From Methylobacter sp. (GTDB lineage Bacteria; Pseudomonadota; Gammaproteobacteria; Methylococcales; Methylomonadaceae): a stretch of DNA of 51,492 nucleotides. A program made the position numbers and the translations under genes. A model generated the notes under the pieces. The model saw only the letters and a program-made list of their open reading frames with translations. It searched no databases and was not told the origin of the DNA. Location of the stretch: positions 1 to 51,492 of the forward strand of contig JAURZV010000061.1 of NCBI GenBank assembly GCA_030653175.1. The letters run 5' to 3'. Below are positions 25,663 to 33,041 of this stretch, one piece after another. Position 1 is the first letter of the stretch. The number at the start of each line of letters is the position of its first letter.

Positions 25663-25752
25663 GCCTAACGCAGAGCTAACCGGGCGCGGCACGGAGGAAA
25701 CAAATAATGAATGAAGATTATGGCCGCGCTCCGGTTGAGCGACGGGTTATAC
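25663..25752 (-). repeat. attC 10 (family A, 90 bp) carrying an RBS and start codon
   Basis: GCCTAAC...GTTATAC; the usual loop is replaced by ACGGAGGAAACAAATAATGA, which on the plus strand gives GGAGG (25693-25697) and an ATG (25707-25709) at good spacing. A related loop with an ATG occurs in attC 20. Confidence 0.9.
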
Positions 25753-25988
25753 ATTTTAACCAAGGTGGACACATTATTAAAATAGATAAAACTCAACTTC
25801 GCATAATTGGAGCCAGCGAAAGCGCCCGTTATTCTGATTCTAAACAAAGCGTTTTCGATCTGGAGGCGGTGCTCAATGACGTGAAAATAAAATTAGAGCG
25901 GGCTAGAGACGCCCGCGACAAAGCTGAAAAAAACTACACTGAAATTATGAACATGATTGCACGCATTGAGGATGCTGAAGATGTATAA
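25707..25988 (+). CDS. Small coiled-coil protein starting inside attC (cassette 10)
   Basis: 93 residues, unrecognised. The first ~15 residues are encoded by attC 10, followed by a strand-rich part (HFNQGGHIIKIDKTQLRIIG) and a C-terminal coiled coil (LEAVLNDVKIKLERARDARD, KAEKNYTEIMNMIARIEDAE). No start codon of the usual types exists downstream before the conserved part, so the attC-borne GGAGG and ATG are the likely start. The stop codon TAA overlaps the outer box of attC 11, so the gene fills its cassette exactly. Read toward intI, opposite to the array. Confidence 0.68.
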   Translation: MNEDYGRAPVERRVIHFNQGGHIIKIDKTQLRIIGASESARYSDSKQSVFDLEAVLNDVKIKLERARDARDKAEKNYTEIMNMIARIEDAEDV

Positions 25989-26045
25989 CGTAAAAGTAAG
26001 GGGCTGCGCGCTTTTGCGCAGTCCCTCTTGGCTGCCGGGTTAGCC
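25983..26045 (-). repeat. attC 11 (family B, 63 bp)
   Basis: GTATAAC...GTTAGCC; core GTAAGGGGCTGCGCGCTTTT, nearly identical to attC 17. Confidence 0.87.
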
Positions 26046-26735
26046 CTCAAGCCAGCCCCACTTCGCAAACAAAGTTGGATCAGCGTCGGTCTCAAGAAAT
26101 ACGCTGAACTCCCTCATGTCCTCTATCCCAAATAAATCCAGCCCAGACGTTCGGCCAGAAAGGTGATGGGCCTCTTCAACGAAATTAATCATATAGTTCA
26201 TTGCCTCAATACATCCAGCCATAACCTCGCCTTCGCCTAACTCTTCAACAATCCACACCCTTTCAACACCTGCTTGCTCGCCGACAATATCGTGCTTTCC
26301 ACCAAGAAAGAAATCTCCGACAAACTTCGAAGTGAGAGCAAGAATTGTTTCAGTTTTGGTGAATGGCTTTATGTGGCACTCCGACGAGAGCTTCATCCTG
26401 CGCCCCCTAAAGAGGCCGCACTTTACTGTGCTCTTTGCAGTAAGAGAGCTTTGCTTCACCACGATATTCCGGGCATCAACTAGACGACGCAATGGCGGTA
26501 GCTTTCGCATTTCTTCGCGCTTCACTTCGTACCATGTTTGAAACGTGCTTGGTTGGTGATCCTCGCTTTGCAGCATGAAGGTGATGTTGCGAAAAGCCTG
26601 GATGAATGCGTTTAAATTATGGAGAAACGGCTGAGGTACGTGGTAATTGAGCAGACACTGAATCAAGAAATAGCGAGCCTCAGTATATTTCTCGTGTGCT
26701 GATGGGATGGGACAATTCTCCTCGAACGGCTCCAT
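26040..26735 (-). CDS. Hypothetical protein, 231 aa (cassette 11)
   Basis: Not recognised. Soluble, with an N-terminal helical segment (YTEARYFLIQCLLNYHVPQP, FLHNLNAFIQAFRNITFML), a basic middle (REEMRKLPPLRRLVDARNIV) and a more acidic C terminus ending AKWGWLEG. The N-terminal part suggests an all-helical bundle. No signal peptide or catalytic motif is visible. A genuine gene by length, codon pattern and by ending in its attC. Cassette of about 0.7 kb. Confidence 0.72.
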   Translation of the reverse strand: MEPFEENCPIPSAHEKYTEARYFLIQCLLNYHVPQPFLHNLNAFIQAFRNITFMLQSEDHQPSTFQTWYEVKREEMRKLPPLRRLVDARNIVVKQSSLTAKSTVKCGLFRGRRMKLSSECHIKPFTKTETILALTSKFVGDFFLGGKHDIVGEQAGVERVWIVEELGEGEVMAGCIEAMNYMINFVEEAHHLSGRTSGLDLFGIEDMREFSVFLETDADPTLFAKWGWLEG

Positions 26736-26748
26736 GCTATTCCTTCAG

Positions 26749-26834
26749 GGCTAACGAAATAACGGGACGCGGTGCAGAGAATGAAAATTAAACGAAAGAT
26801 TGTTACCGCGTTCCCGTTGATTGTAGGGTTAGGC
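26749..26834 (-). repeat. attC 12 (family E, 86 bp)
   Basis: GGCTAAC...GTTAGGC; arms ATAACGGGACGCGG / CCGCGTTCCCGTTGAT around GTGCAGAGAATGAAAATTAA. Same family as attC 21. Confidence 0.88.
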
Positions 26835-26839
26835 CATAA

Positions 26840-27130
26840 TCAAAGCAGCTTGACCAGAGCGGCAACTATGCCAATGGCTAATGCTATAAGTGCGCCTAAC
26901 TTGATGATAAGGCGCTGTTCCATTTCGCGCATATCGCGGCGCACGTCTTCTATATCGCGGCGAAGCTCATTTTTAACCGACAGTAAATCTTCTTTAGTGA
27001 CCAAGTCCTTGAGATTGACTTCCAGAACTTCGGACAGCGCCACGGCCTCGGCTTCCGCCTGTGCTGGTGATACGCCAGCCGCTTTCAGGGTGTTGGCAAA
27101 TTTTAAGGTATCAAACGTAATAGCAGTCAT
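26840..27130 (-). CDS. DUF1640-family coiled-coil membrane protein (cassette 12)
   Basis: 96 residues: FANTLKAAGVSPAQAEAEAV, ALSEVLEVNLKDLVTKEDLL, a coiled coil (LRRDIEDVRRDMREMEQRLI) and a C-terminal membrane helix (LGALIALAIGIVAALVKLL). This is the DUF1640/CCDC90 layout also found in mitochondrial calcium uniporter regulators. Bacterial copies are of unknown function and often occur in phage or mobile DNA. Tail-anchored topology is predicted. It has good codon use and ends just before attC 12. Confidence 0.85.
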   Translation of the reverse strand: MTAITFDTLKFANTLKAAGVSPAQAEAEAVALSEVLEVNLKDLVTKEDLLSVKNELRRDIEDVRRDMREMEQRLIIKLGALIALAIGIVAALVKLL

Positions 27131-27240
27131 GGGCTTGCTTCCTGTTTTTGATTTAGCATCCAGTTTACCACGCTTGACAGCCGCCGCAAACTTGGACTAA
27201 ACACAAAAACTAAACAACCGGCCCCGCTGCTTCGGTGGCG

Positions 27241-27329
27241 GCCTAACGCAGAGCTAACTGGGCGCGGCACGGAAAGCTGAAAAATAAAACCGCATTATAA
27301 CCGCGCTCCGGTTGAGCGCCATGTTAGGT
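27241..27329 (-). repeat. attC 13 (family A, 89 bp)
   Basis: GCCTAAC...GTTAGGT; near-identical to attC 5 in arms and loop. Confidence 0.92.
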
Positions 27330-27332
27330 GTT

Positions 27333-27815
27333 TTACCAGCTAGGATCATGTTTAGTGTTAGTTACGTATTTTTTGATGTCAGCGACAATCGTAGCTACGT
27401 GCGCTAAGGCAGCAGCGTTTCTTCCGCTTGTCACGTTACTTACGTCGTATGTACTATCACTGTCCGTATTTGTATGCTTGATGATCTTTGTGACGACACG
27501 GAATTTTTCATCCTTAGTATCAATTCGAATGTTGTAATGAATCGAATTGACGACGACTCCCAGAGTTGACCCGATTTGGGCAATTCCATTGCCAATAATC
27601 GTTCCAGCTTCGGGATTTTCATAGTCAACGACAGATTTCCCAGAAACAAAGTATTGAGAAAACCATTGCCTAATCTTCTTGTAGATGTCTCGTTGGCTTT
27701 GACCGGGGATACTTATGGTCTCAGTAGCATCAACGGGAACGACTGGCTGCATTGCGCAGCCGGTTATAAGCGCGGAACCAGCCAATAAACCAACTAACAG
27801 AAATTTCTTGAACAT
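27333..27815 (-). CDS. DUF4468-like lipoprotein (cassette 13)
   Basis: 160-residue lipoprotein: MFKKFLLVGLLAGSALITGC, cysteine 20 as the lipid anchor, followed by a DUF4468-type TBP-like fold: ISIPGQSQRDIYKKIRQWFS, YENPEAGTIIGNGIAQ, and the strand VVVNSIHYNIRIDTKDEKFR. The role of the domain is unknown. Start at 27815 has AAAGGAAC 7 bases upstream; the frame open to 27965 runs back through the next attC and is not used. Probably outer-membrane-anchored. Confidence 0.82.
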   Translation of the reverse strand: MFKKFLLVGLLAGSALITGCAMQPVVPVDATETISIPGQSQRDIYKKIRQWFSQYFVSGKSVVDYENPEAGTIIGNGIAQIGSTLGVVVNSIHYNIRIDTKDEKFRVVTKIIKHTNTDSDSTYDVSNVTSGRNAAALAHVATIVADIKKYVTNTKHDPSW

Positions 27816-27835
27816 GTGAAGTTCCTTTATAAAAA

Positions 27836-27894
27836 ACCTAACGCAAAGCTCAGCGGCGGAGCGAAGCGGAGTCCGCTGGAGCGTTGAGTTAGGC
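27836..27894 (-). repeat. attC 14 (family D, 59 bp)
   Basis: ACCTAAC...GTTAGGC; core CAAAGCTCAGCGG / CCGCTGGAGCGTTGA. Short hairpin type shared with attC 19. Confidence 0.88.
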
Positions 27895-28491
27895 TTTTGC
27901 GTAATACATTGCAGACCCAACTTCTTTAGAACGATAGCCGATGCCTTTTGATTCAAATATGTCAAACATTGCTTGAATCACTGGTAACGGTAAATCGATT
28001 TCATTTTTTATAATATTTCCATCCAGCCTTGTTCCAACTGTGCAAGAATCCACTAAGTCGAATAGCCTCGCCATTTTTGATTTGTCTTCGGCAAGCGCAC
28101 ACATATACATAATGTACGAAGCATCACACAGAAAAATATTCACAGGATGTCTATTACCAAAACAGGTGGTACTTTCGATATAACCTTGTGATTTAATTAC
28201 CGCAAGTGACCTACTATATTTATCGTAAAATTCATCATCGAACGATAAAATTGGCGACTCATTTTCTTTCAACGATTGATATATGAGTTTGGATAGTTCT
28301 GGTATATCTTCGTGGAGAAAACTCACTGGGTCTTCGAGTTTTTGTACACGCTCCAATACATCTTTAGATGAAAGCTCTGCTTGCCATTGCACAAGAGACG
28401 ATGCTACAGGGAAAGCTACACCTGCTATTCGTATCAATGAAAACAACCAATCAATATTTTTATTCAGCGTTTTTTCCATCTGATTTTCCAT
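27889..28491 (-). CDS. Hypothetical protein, 200 aa (cassette 14)
   Basis: Not recognised. A hydrophobic segment near the N terminus (WLFSLIRIAGVAFPVASSLV) suggests a membrane anchor or an amphipathic helix. It is followed by an acidic helical region and a C terminus with EIDLPLPVIQAMFDIFESKG, which looks like a winged-helix-type helix followed by strands (IGYRSKEVGSAMYYAKA). Lower GC than the neighbours. Either ATG (28491 or 28479) could start it. Its stop lies in attC 14. Confidence 0.7.
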   Translation of the reverse strand: MENQMEKTLNKNIDWLFSLIRIAGVAFPVASSLVQWQAELSSKDVLERVQKLEDPVSFLHEDIPELSKLIYQSLKENESPILSFDDEFYDKYSRSLAVIKSQGYIESTTCFGNRHPVNIFLCDASYIMYMCALAEDKSKMARLFDLVDSCTVGTRLDGNIIKNEIDLPLPVIQAMFDIFESKGIGYRSKEVGSAMYYAKA

Positions 28492-28496
28492 GTAAA

Positions 28497-28533
28497 ACTT
28501 AAGGCGTAGCTCCGCTGGAGCGTTGGGTTAAAC
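28497..28533 (-). repeat. attC 15 (family D, degenerate or truncated, 37 bp)
   Basis: ACTTAAG...GTTAAAC around GCGTAGCTCCGCTGGAGCGTTG. It retains the right half of family D but lacks the CAAAGCTCAGC left half. May be a partial deletion. Confidence 0.5.
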
Positions 28534-28575
28534 TAAATTGTTTGAACAAAGACTTTCTGTAATTCACAAGTAATA

Positions 28576-29373
28576 TTAGTTATTTTGATTCCTTATCACC
28601 CTGCAAACACGAAATGTAAACGGTAGGATGTTACGCATTACAGGTATGGTAACAAGCTGGCTTCCATGCAATTTATCTGTTGTTTTTACTTCTATAAATT
28701 GGACTTCATTTCCCTTAATTAAGGTTAAATCAGGCCATCCACTTCTATATTTATAAGGGTCTTCGGCAAATGTATTTGCTAGTGCAATGTAGATATTTAT
28801 ATTTATGGCATCGTACATTGCGCTTGCAAATTCCAGACTTAGCTCAGGATATTCACCAGCTATAAACGGCTGAGAAATAATTTCTTGAAAGTTACTTAAA
28901 TACCTCGTCCTAGATACTGATGAAATTGATGATATTATTTCTCCTTTTTTCTCTTTAAGAATTGTAAGTTGAGCTTCTAGGTATCTTGTGCAAGCATCCT
29001 TTCGGTTATTAAAAAAGTTATACTGAGCAAGCTTGTCCAGCATGAAGGCTTTAAGCACTGTTAATATTCCTATGCCTTCAGAACTGATGCCGATATAACC
29101 TAAAGATTTATAATATGCTAATAAAGCTTTTTCTGGTCTTCCTTTGTATGCAATATTAAGCGTATCATACTCTAGCGATAATTCTAAACATTGCTTAGCC
29201 AAAGTCATCATTGAAATTGCATAGACTTTTCCTAACACAGTTAATCTATCATCAATACCTAATATATCAGTATTTCTTAAGGTATTTAGCATTGATTTTT
29301 TGATGCTCTCGATAGAATTACCTGTGTAAATATTCAGGACAGATTGATTCATTTCTTTAGTCATTTTTTTCAA
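28576..29373 (-). CDS. VRR-NUC domain nuclease (cassette 15)
   Basis: 265 residues. The C-terminal ~70 carry a VRR-NUC (PD-(D/E)xK) fold: SGWPDLTLIKGNEVQFIEVK (Asp215, Glu228, Lys230) and DKLHGSQL (Gln239), matching the FAN1/phage-type nuclease signature. The N-terminal ~195 residues are helical with no recognised domain (SIKKSMLNTLRNTDI, KGRPEKALLAYYKSLGY, LDKLAQYNFFNNRKDACTRY), of a TPR-like character. AT-rich compared with neighbours. Start may be TTG (29373, AGGA 8 bases upstream) or the ATG at 29364. Could be a defence or repair nuclease; inference only. Confidence 0.78.
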   Translation of the reverse strand: MKKMTKEMNQSVLNIYTGNSIESIKKSMLNTLRNTDILGIDDRLTVLGKVYAISMMTLAKQCLELSLEYDTLNIAYKGRPEKALLAYYKSLGYIGISSEGIGILTVLKAFMLDKLAQYNFFNNRKDACTRYLEAQLTILKEKKGEIISSISSVSRTRYLSNFQEIISQPFIAGEYPELSLEFASAMYDAININIYIALANTFAEDPYKYRSGWPDLTLIKGNEVQFIEVKTTDKLHGSQLVTIPVMRNILPFTFRVCRVIRNQNN

Positions 29374-29455
29374 AAGCTATTCCTGAGAATAATATTTACA
29401 ACAATTAAAACAAATAAAGAATACTGTATTTAGATTATTCAACTCGATTACAAAG

Positions 29456-29689
29456 TTAGGACTTTAGTAAGTTAGCATTACGCAATTTGGCGAGAACACT
29501 TTCAGAAGCAACTACGCTATGAAACTTACCAACATCAGTATCCAGTGAAATGCTCTGTATTTGAGAAATATCGTTTCCAAGAGGGTCATGTAGAACTTTC
29601 TTAGCATTTTCTTCAATTTCTTGTTTTTTGTTTTCTAACGCATCTTTGGTTTTGTCAGCAAAGGCTTTGATTTGGTCTTCAAATCGCAT
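29456..29689 (-). CDS. Small hypothetical protein (cassette 15, first gene)
   Basis: 77 residues: FEDQIKAFADKTKDALENKK in a helical N terminus, then KVLHDPLGNDISQIQSI and SVVASESVLAKLRNANLLKS. The first helix loosely resembles small phage structural proteins, but nothing firm. AGGA sits 8 bases before the ATG. It precedes the VRR-NUC gene on the same strand with about 80 bases between; only a weak GTTAGGA/ATTCAAC pair lies there, so both seem to share one cassette. It could be a partner or immunity protein of the nuclease (inference). Confidence 0.6.
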   Translation of the reverse strand: MRFEDQIKAFADKTKDALENKKQEIEENAKKVLHDPLGNDISQIQSISLDTDVGKFHSVVASESVLAKLRNANLLKS

Positions 29690-29736
29690 AATAATATCCT
29701 GTACGTTAGTTATTTGGGTGAAGCATTTTTTGAATG

Positions 29737-29825
29737 CCTAACGTAGAGCTAACCGGGCGCGGCACGGAAAGCTGAAAAAACAAAACTGCATTATAACCGC
29801 GCTCCGGTTGAGCGCCATGTTAGAG
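29737..29825 (-). repeat. attC 16 (family A, 89 bp)
   Basis: GCCTAAC...GTTAGAG; arms and loop as in attC 5. Belongs to the TIR cassette. Confidence 0.92.
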
Positions 29826-29841
29826 CGCATTTACGCTAGAG

Positions 29842-30537
29842 CTACAGCGTGACTAGCTCTGCGATTTTTTCCGCGACCACAGCCATTGAATCTTCTGCCG
29901 TGTCCAGACCGCTTCGGGAGGCGAGTAAGGGGCTGACATTGCGGAGAGCTTCATACGTCGTGTTGTGCACGATGGGAACGAGCTGGTTGCCCGCCAGGAG
30001 TGCCGAAAGCTCTTTGTCGGCAACGCTCTCTTTTGGGAGGCGGGCCAGCAGCGCAGGGGTCACCAGCACGAGCCCGATTCGCGAATTCGCTAAGCCCTTG
30101 TCGATGGCGCGCATCATCGGCACGCCGAGGCCAAGGTCCTTCTCGCTGAACCAAACTTTGACATCAGCCGCCACGAGCAAATCGTGCAGCTCTTTGGCTG
30201 GCCCCTGCCGGTCGTCCCACGCATGGCACAGGAAGACGTCACGAAGGTTAGGTTGCTCCGCTGCTCGCGTCTCAACGGTTTGGCGGATTGGCGTGAGTGA
30301 CTGCACTTGGGCAGACGTGTACGACACGGACGAACCCGCTCTCGACCAGCGCGGCCTTGAACTGCTGCTGGACCTGCCACCACCGCCGCTGCTGCTGCTA
30401 TAGCTAGCCCCGCTGCTACCCGACGAGGAGTAGGGCGAGACGTTACCGCCGTAGCTGCTGCGATAACGGCATGCAGGGCAGTCCGCCGCCGCTGCCGCTG
30501 AGCTATGTCCGCGTACTGGGGCTGTGCATTTAGCCAT
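29842..30537 (-). CDS. TIR-domain protein with an N-terminal zinc ribbon (cassette 16)
   Basis: 231 residues. The N terminus has a likely zinc-binding set C4, H11, C20, C23 (MAKCTAPVRGHSSAAAAADC, then PACRY). A Ser/Gly/Tyr-rich linker (residues 25-75) follows. Residues 98-231 are a TIR domain: RDVFLCHAWDDRQGPAKELH, VKVWFSEKDLGLGVPMMRAI (Glu132 may be catalytic) and SRIGLVLVTPALL. Bacterial TIR domains hydrolyse NAD+ or make signalling nucleotides in phage defence. GGGAG precedes the ATG. GC content is clearly above the neighbouring cassettes, a sign of separate origin. Complete and ending close to its attC. Confidence 0.86.
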   Translation of the reverse strand: MAKCTAPVRGHSSAAAAADCPACRYRSSYGGNVSPYSSSGSSGASYSSSSGGGGRSSSSSRPRWSRAGSSVSYTSAQVQSLTPIRQTVETRAAEQPNLRDVFLCHAWDDRQGPAKELHDLLVAADVKVWFSEKDLGLGVPMMRAIDKGLANSRIGLVLVTPALLARLPKESVADKELSALLAGNQLVPIVHNTTYEALRNVSPLLASRSGLDTAEDSMAVVAEKIAELVTL

Positions 30538-30595
30538 GTCGTAATTCTCCCATTTGTAATTGGTCTTTCAAGTAGAGGTTTAAGCGGCTGATGCG

Positions 30596-30658
30596 CTCTA
30601 ACGTAAAAGTGAGGGGCTGCGCGCTTTTGCGCAGTCCCTCTCGACTGACGGGTTAGGT
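30596..30658 (-). repeat. attC 17 (family B, 63 bp)
   Basis: CTCTAAC...GTTAGGT; core GTGAGGGGCTGCGCGCTTTT, nearly the same as attC 11. First base of the left box deviates. Confidence 0.86.
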
Positions 30659-31108
30659 GACATTTAGCTCACCCATACGCTCTCTCGACCGCGCTACCGC
30701 CTCAGCAGAAAAAGACGATGCGTGCCGAAGAACGACAGCCTCAAACGCGAGTTCTTCAAGCCCCATTTCGACAAGGGCAGTGTAGCCCAACGCATCGGCT
30801 TTTCGTTTTACCACTCGCTCTACGGCCTCTATTACTCCGTGCCGTTTAATCATTGGCCATGTGCGAGATGCGGACTGTCGGCGACCAGCTTTAGCACTCA
30901 GTACCTCTTCATAGGCGTAAACAGCTTCGATGCACTCACGCTCTACCTCTGAGGTTGCGCCAAAACTTTCTGCTCGAAGCTGAACGGCTCGTTTTCGAGC
31001 GGCGAGCGCGAGATCAGGGCGACCTCGCTCGGTCACGTTCTTTGCGAACACCGCGCAGTCCTCCGGTGTTTTTAACTTTGCGACACGCTCATCCATCATG
31101 GCTGGCAC
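30653..31108 (-). CDS. Helical hypothetical protein, 151 aa (cassette 17)
   Basis: An all-helical soluble protein: LKTPEDCAVFAKNVTERGRP, DLALAARKRAVQLRAESFGA, VERECIEAVYAYEEVLSAKA, RTWPMIKRHGVIEAVERVVK and LVEMGLEELAFEAVVLRHAS. Similar sequences occur widely as hypothetical proteins (recollection), sometimes near restriction or defence genes; no function is known to me. The segment around RTWPMIKRHG resembles a helix-turn-helix. It starts at 31108 (MPAMMDER), with ATGs one and three codons on as alternatives. Its stop lies in attC 17. Confidence 0.72.
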   Translation of the reverse strand: MPAMMDERVAKLKTPEDCAVFAKNVTERGRPDLALAARKRAVQLRAESFGATSEVERECIEAVYAYEEVLSAKAGRRQSASRTWPMIKRHGVIEAVERVVKRKADALGYTALVEMGLEELAFEAVVLRHASSFSAEAVARSRERMGELNVT

Positions 31109-31229
31109 CTAACGTAAAGGTAAGGGGCGCGCCGCCAAAGAACGCACAACGAAGCCACCGAACTTGATTAAAAAGCAAACCTTCAAAATCGCCAATGGGC
31201 GGCGCGTCCCTTTGACCGTTGTGTTAGGC
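31107..31229 (-). repeat. attC 18 (family C, 123 bp)
   Basis: ACCTAAC...GTTAGGC; arms GTAAGGGGCGCGCCGCC / GGCGGCGCGTCCC and a long centre with CAAACCTTCAAAA, as in attC 2. Confidence 0.88.
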
Positions 31230-31233
31230 CAGA

Positions 31234-31539
31234 TTATAGATGAGGCTGGTGCTCCCGGCTTGCGTGCCAAAACGCAAGTACATGAAGGAAACCGTCCTCT
31301 GCCTTGTAGTAGATGAAGTACCCAACGCGACTGAGAAAAAGGCGGCGTACGCCAACGGTGCGCGAGCCTTCATATTTGGCGCCGATGCCGGGTTGTTCGG
31401 CTAACAAAGCCACTGCCTCGCCAAAGTCGGTGGCGATGGCGTTTGGAGCGTTGGGGCGGTTTACCGACCACCACTCAGATGCCTTCCGAACCTGGTTTGC
31501 TGCTCGTAGGGCGATTCTTACCCGACGCACCATACTCAA
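31234..31539 (-). CDS. ParE-family toxin (cassette 18)
   Basis: 101 residues of the ParE/RelE superfamily: VRIALRAANQVRKASEWWSV, IATDFGEAVALLAEQPGIGA, KYEGSRTVGVRRLFLSRVGY and FIYYKAEDGFLHVLAFWHAS. The VRRLFLSRVGYFIYY pattern is typical of ParE toxins, which act on DNA gyrase. The start overlaps the antitoxin stop by four bases. Intact. Confidence 0.86.
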   Translation of the reverse strand: MSMVRRVRIALRAANQVRKASEWWSVNRPNAPNAIATDFGEAVALLAEQPGIGAKYEGSRTVGVRRLFLSRVGYFIYYKAEDGFLHVLAFWHASREHQPHL

Positions 31540-31757
31540 TTATGAGCCGGAAGGGACTGCAACAACTCTTCCAGGCTTACATATTCACCACGTTCAATTT
31601 CAGCCGTAGCCGCGAGTAGTTCGTTTTCTTGGGCCTCGGTAAGTAAAAAACTTTCGTCAGCCCCGCGCGTAACGACGGTTACCACTGCACCTTCGGTAAG
31701 AGAGACCCCTTCCAGCACAATTTTTCCGTTGACAACGGTTCCGGTAGCAACTTGCAT
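31536..31757 (-). CDS. Antitoxin partner of ParE (cassette 18)
   Basis: 73 residues with a beta-hairpin N terminus (TGTVVNGKIVLEGVSLTEGA, VVTVVTRG) and an acidic helical C terminus (LTEAQENELLAATAEIERGE, YVSLEELLQSLP) that should bind the ParE toxin. First gene of the pair. Its N terminus differs from RHH-type ParD, so it belongs to another antitoxin family used by ParE toxins. Confidence 0.83.
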   Translation of the reverse strand: MQVATGTVVNGKIVLEGVSLTEGAVVTVVTRGADESFLLTEAQENELLAATAEIERGEYVSLEELLQSLPAHN

Positions 31758-31820
31758 AATATGAATGATACTCCGAATTGCTCAAATAAGTTTAATGATA
31801 CCACTACTTTGCCGTGCCAT

Positions 31821-31881
31821 GCCTAACGCAAAGCTCAGCGGGCGAGCGATAGCGAAGCTCCGCTGGAGCGTTGAGTTAGGC
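31821..31881 (-). repeat. attC 19 (family D, 61 bp)
   Basis: GCCTAAC...GTTAGGC; core CAAAGCTCAGCGG / CCGCTGGAGCGTTGA, same family as attC 14. Confidence 0.88.
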
Positions 31882-31926
31882 ATTTGATTGTACTCTGATC
31901 ACAATTATTTTTAGTCACCAAAACAG

Positions 31927-32856
31927 TCATCTACAACTTCCCACTTCGACGTTGGCTTTAGCTATATAGTCAGCTATATCAGTACGTGTCACAGAATCAA
32001 CGTTATGAGATGCCCACAAGGCACCCTCAAAATCAGCGGTATTCATCCAACCATCATGACATACGCCAAATTGGTGCGCAATCTCATGAATCATGACTAC
32101 CGCAATGCCTATATCTGTGGCAGTATTAACCATGTCTACGTCAAGGGTAATATGAATATCATGAGTTGACCGACCAGTCTGTATCAAGGCTTCTCCGCAC
32201 GTCGCTTCAGTCGGGCTTTCTGGTAAGTGTTTTCCAATTATCATCAATAGCTCTCTATTTTGAGATTTTCTGATGTTAAACACTCTACCTCCGGCTCCAC
32301 TAGGTAACGCTGCTTCAAATTTACCCAGCTTTGAGCAGAGAGATTCACTGACCAGAGGCATTGCACGTGCAAGCGCTTGGTATTGTGCTAACTCAAAGCC
32401 AGTCATAATGAAGTTTGGATTGGATGTTCCAAAACAAGTCTCGCCTTTCGGAGCCTTTACATATTCAATATCATTTTCGATAAAGGCATTATTTAATGTA
32501 CTTTTATCGTCCCCAACTATATAGGCATTTTCGGTGATTTGGCCGTCTTCGAGTCTTGTAACAATTACCGTTGTTTCTGAAAATAGGTTCTCGAGTGGTA
32601 GAGTGTAGATTGATCTCATAGGCCCCGCATCTGTGATAGCGATAAATTTATTATTTGAATCTATACCGCTTATCGGAATATATATAAGACTAAGTTTAAC
32701 AACTGGCCCTATGTAGCAACCTATGTCCGCAGGTTCTAATTTATAGCGTACAGTGAATTCTGGGAGAGGGGTATGGAATAATATAAGTTCTTTCGAATCT
32801 TCCATAAGAAGAGTTCGTAGAATTGGAACATTGCGCTTTTCTTTTACGTTAGTCAT
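31927..32856 (-). CDS. Metzincin-like zinc metalloprotease (cassette 19)
   Basis: 309 residues. Contains HEIAHQFGVCHDG (residues 257-269), a metzincin-type HExxHxxGxxHD zinc site: His257, His261 and His267 as ligands, Glu258 as the base, Asp268 as in reprolysins. A Met-turn is not clear; WMNTADFEG just after could serve, but that is unsure. The N-terminal ~150 residues (LEPADIGCYIGPVVKLSLIY, NNKFIAITDAGPMRS) are unrecognised. No signal peptide, so it would act in the cytoplasm or be released otherwise. Unusual cargo for an integron. Its stop is 46 bases from attC 19. Start at 32856 after GAGGAAAC. Confidence 0.76.
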   Translation of the reverse strand: MTNVKEKRNVPILRTLLMEDSKELILFHTPLPEFTVRYKLEPADIGCYIGPVVKLSLIYIPISGIDSNNKFIAITDAGPMRSIYTLPLENLFSETTVIVTRLEDGQITENAYIVGDDKSTLNNAFIENDIEYVKAPKGETCFGTSNPNFIMTGFELAQYQALARAMPLVSESLCSKLGKFEAALPSGAGGRVFNIRKSQNRELLMIIGKHLPESPTEATCGEALIQTGRSTHDIHITLDVDMVNTATDIGIAVVMIHEIAHQFGVCHDGWMNTADFEGALWASHNVDSVTRTDIADYIAKANVEVGSCR

Positions 32857-32933
32857 TAGAGTTTCCTCATATTTTCTAGTTAGCGGGTTAGTAAAAAACT
32901 CCGAAAAGCAAACGATTGTTGGTTTCCGAGATT

Positions 32934-33023
32934 GCCTAACGCAGAGCTAACCGGGCGCGGCCCGAAGGACTCGAACAATGAATGAAGATTATAACCGCGC
33001 TCCGGTTGAGCGTTTTGTTAGGC
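32934..33023 (-). repeat. attC 20 (family A, 90 bp)
   Basis: GCCTAAC...GTTAGGC; the loop GAAGGACTCGAACAATGAATG resembles the ATG-containing loop of attC 10. Confidence 0.92.
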
Positions 33024-33041
33024 TGATTATAGGGGAAAACA

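Noticed and set aside
29437-29461. ATTCAAC...GTTAGGA between the two genes of cassette 15 as a mini attC
   Set aside because: Only 25 bases long with no pairing arms. It could be a relic but cannot be supported.
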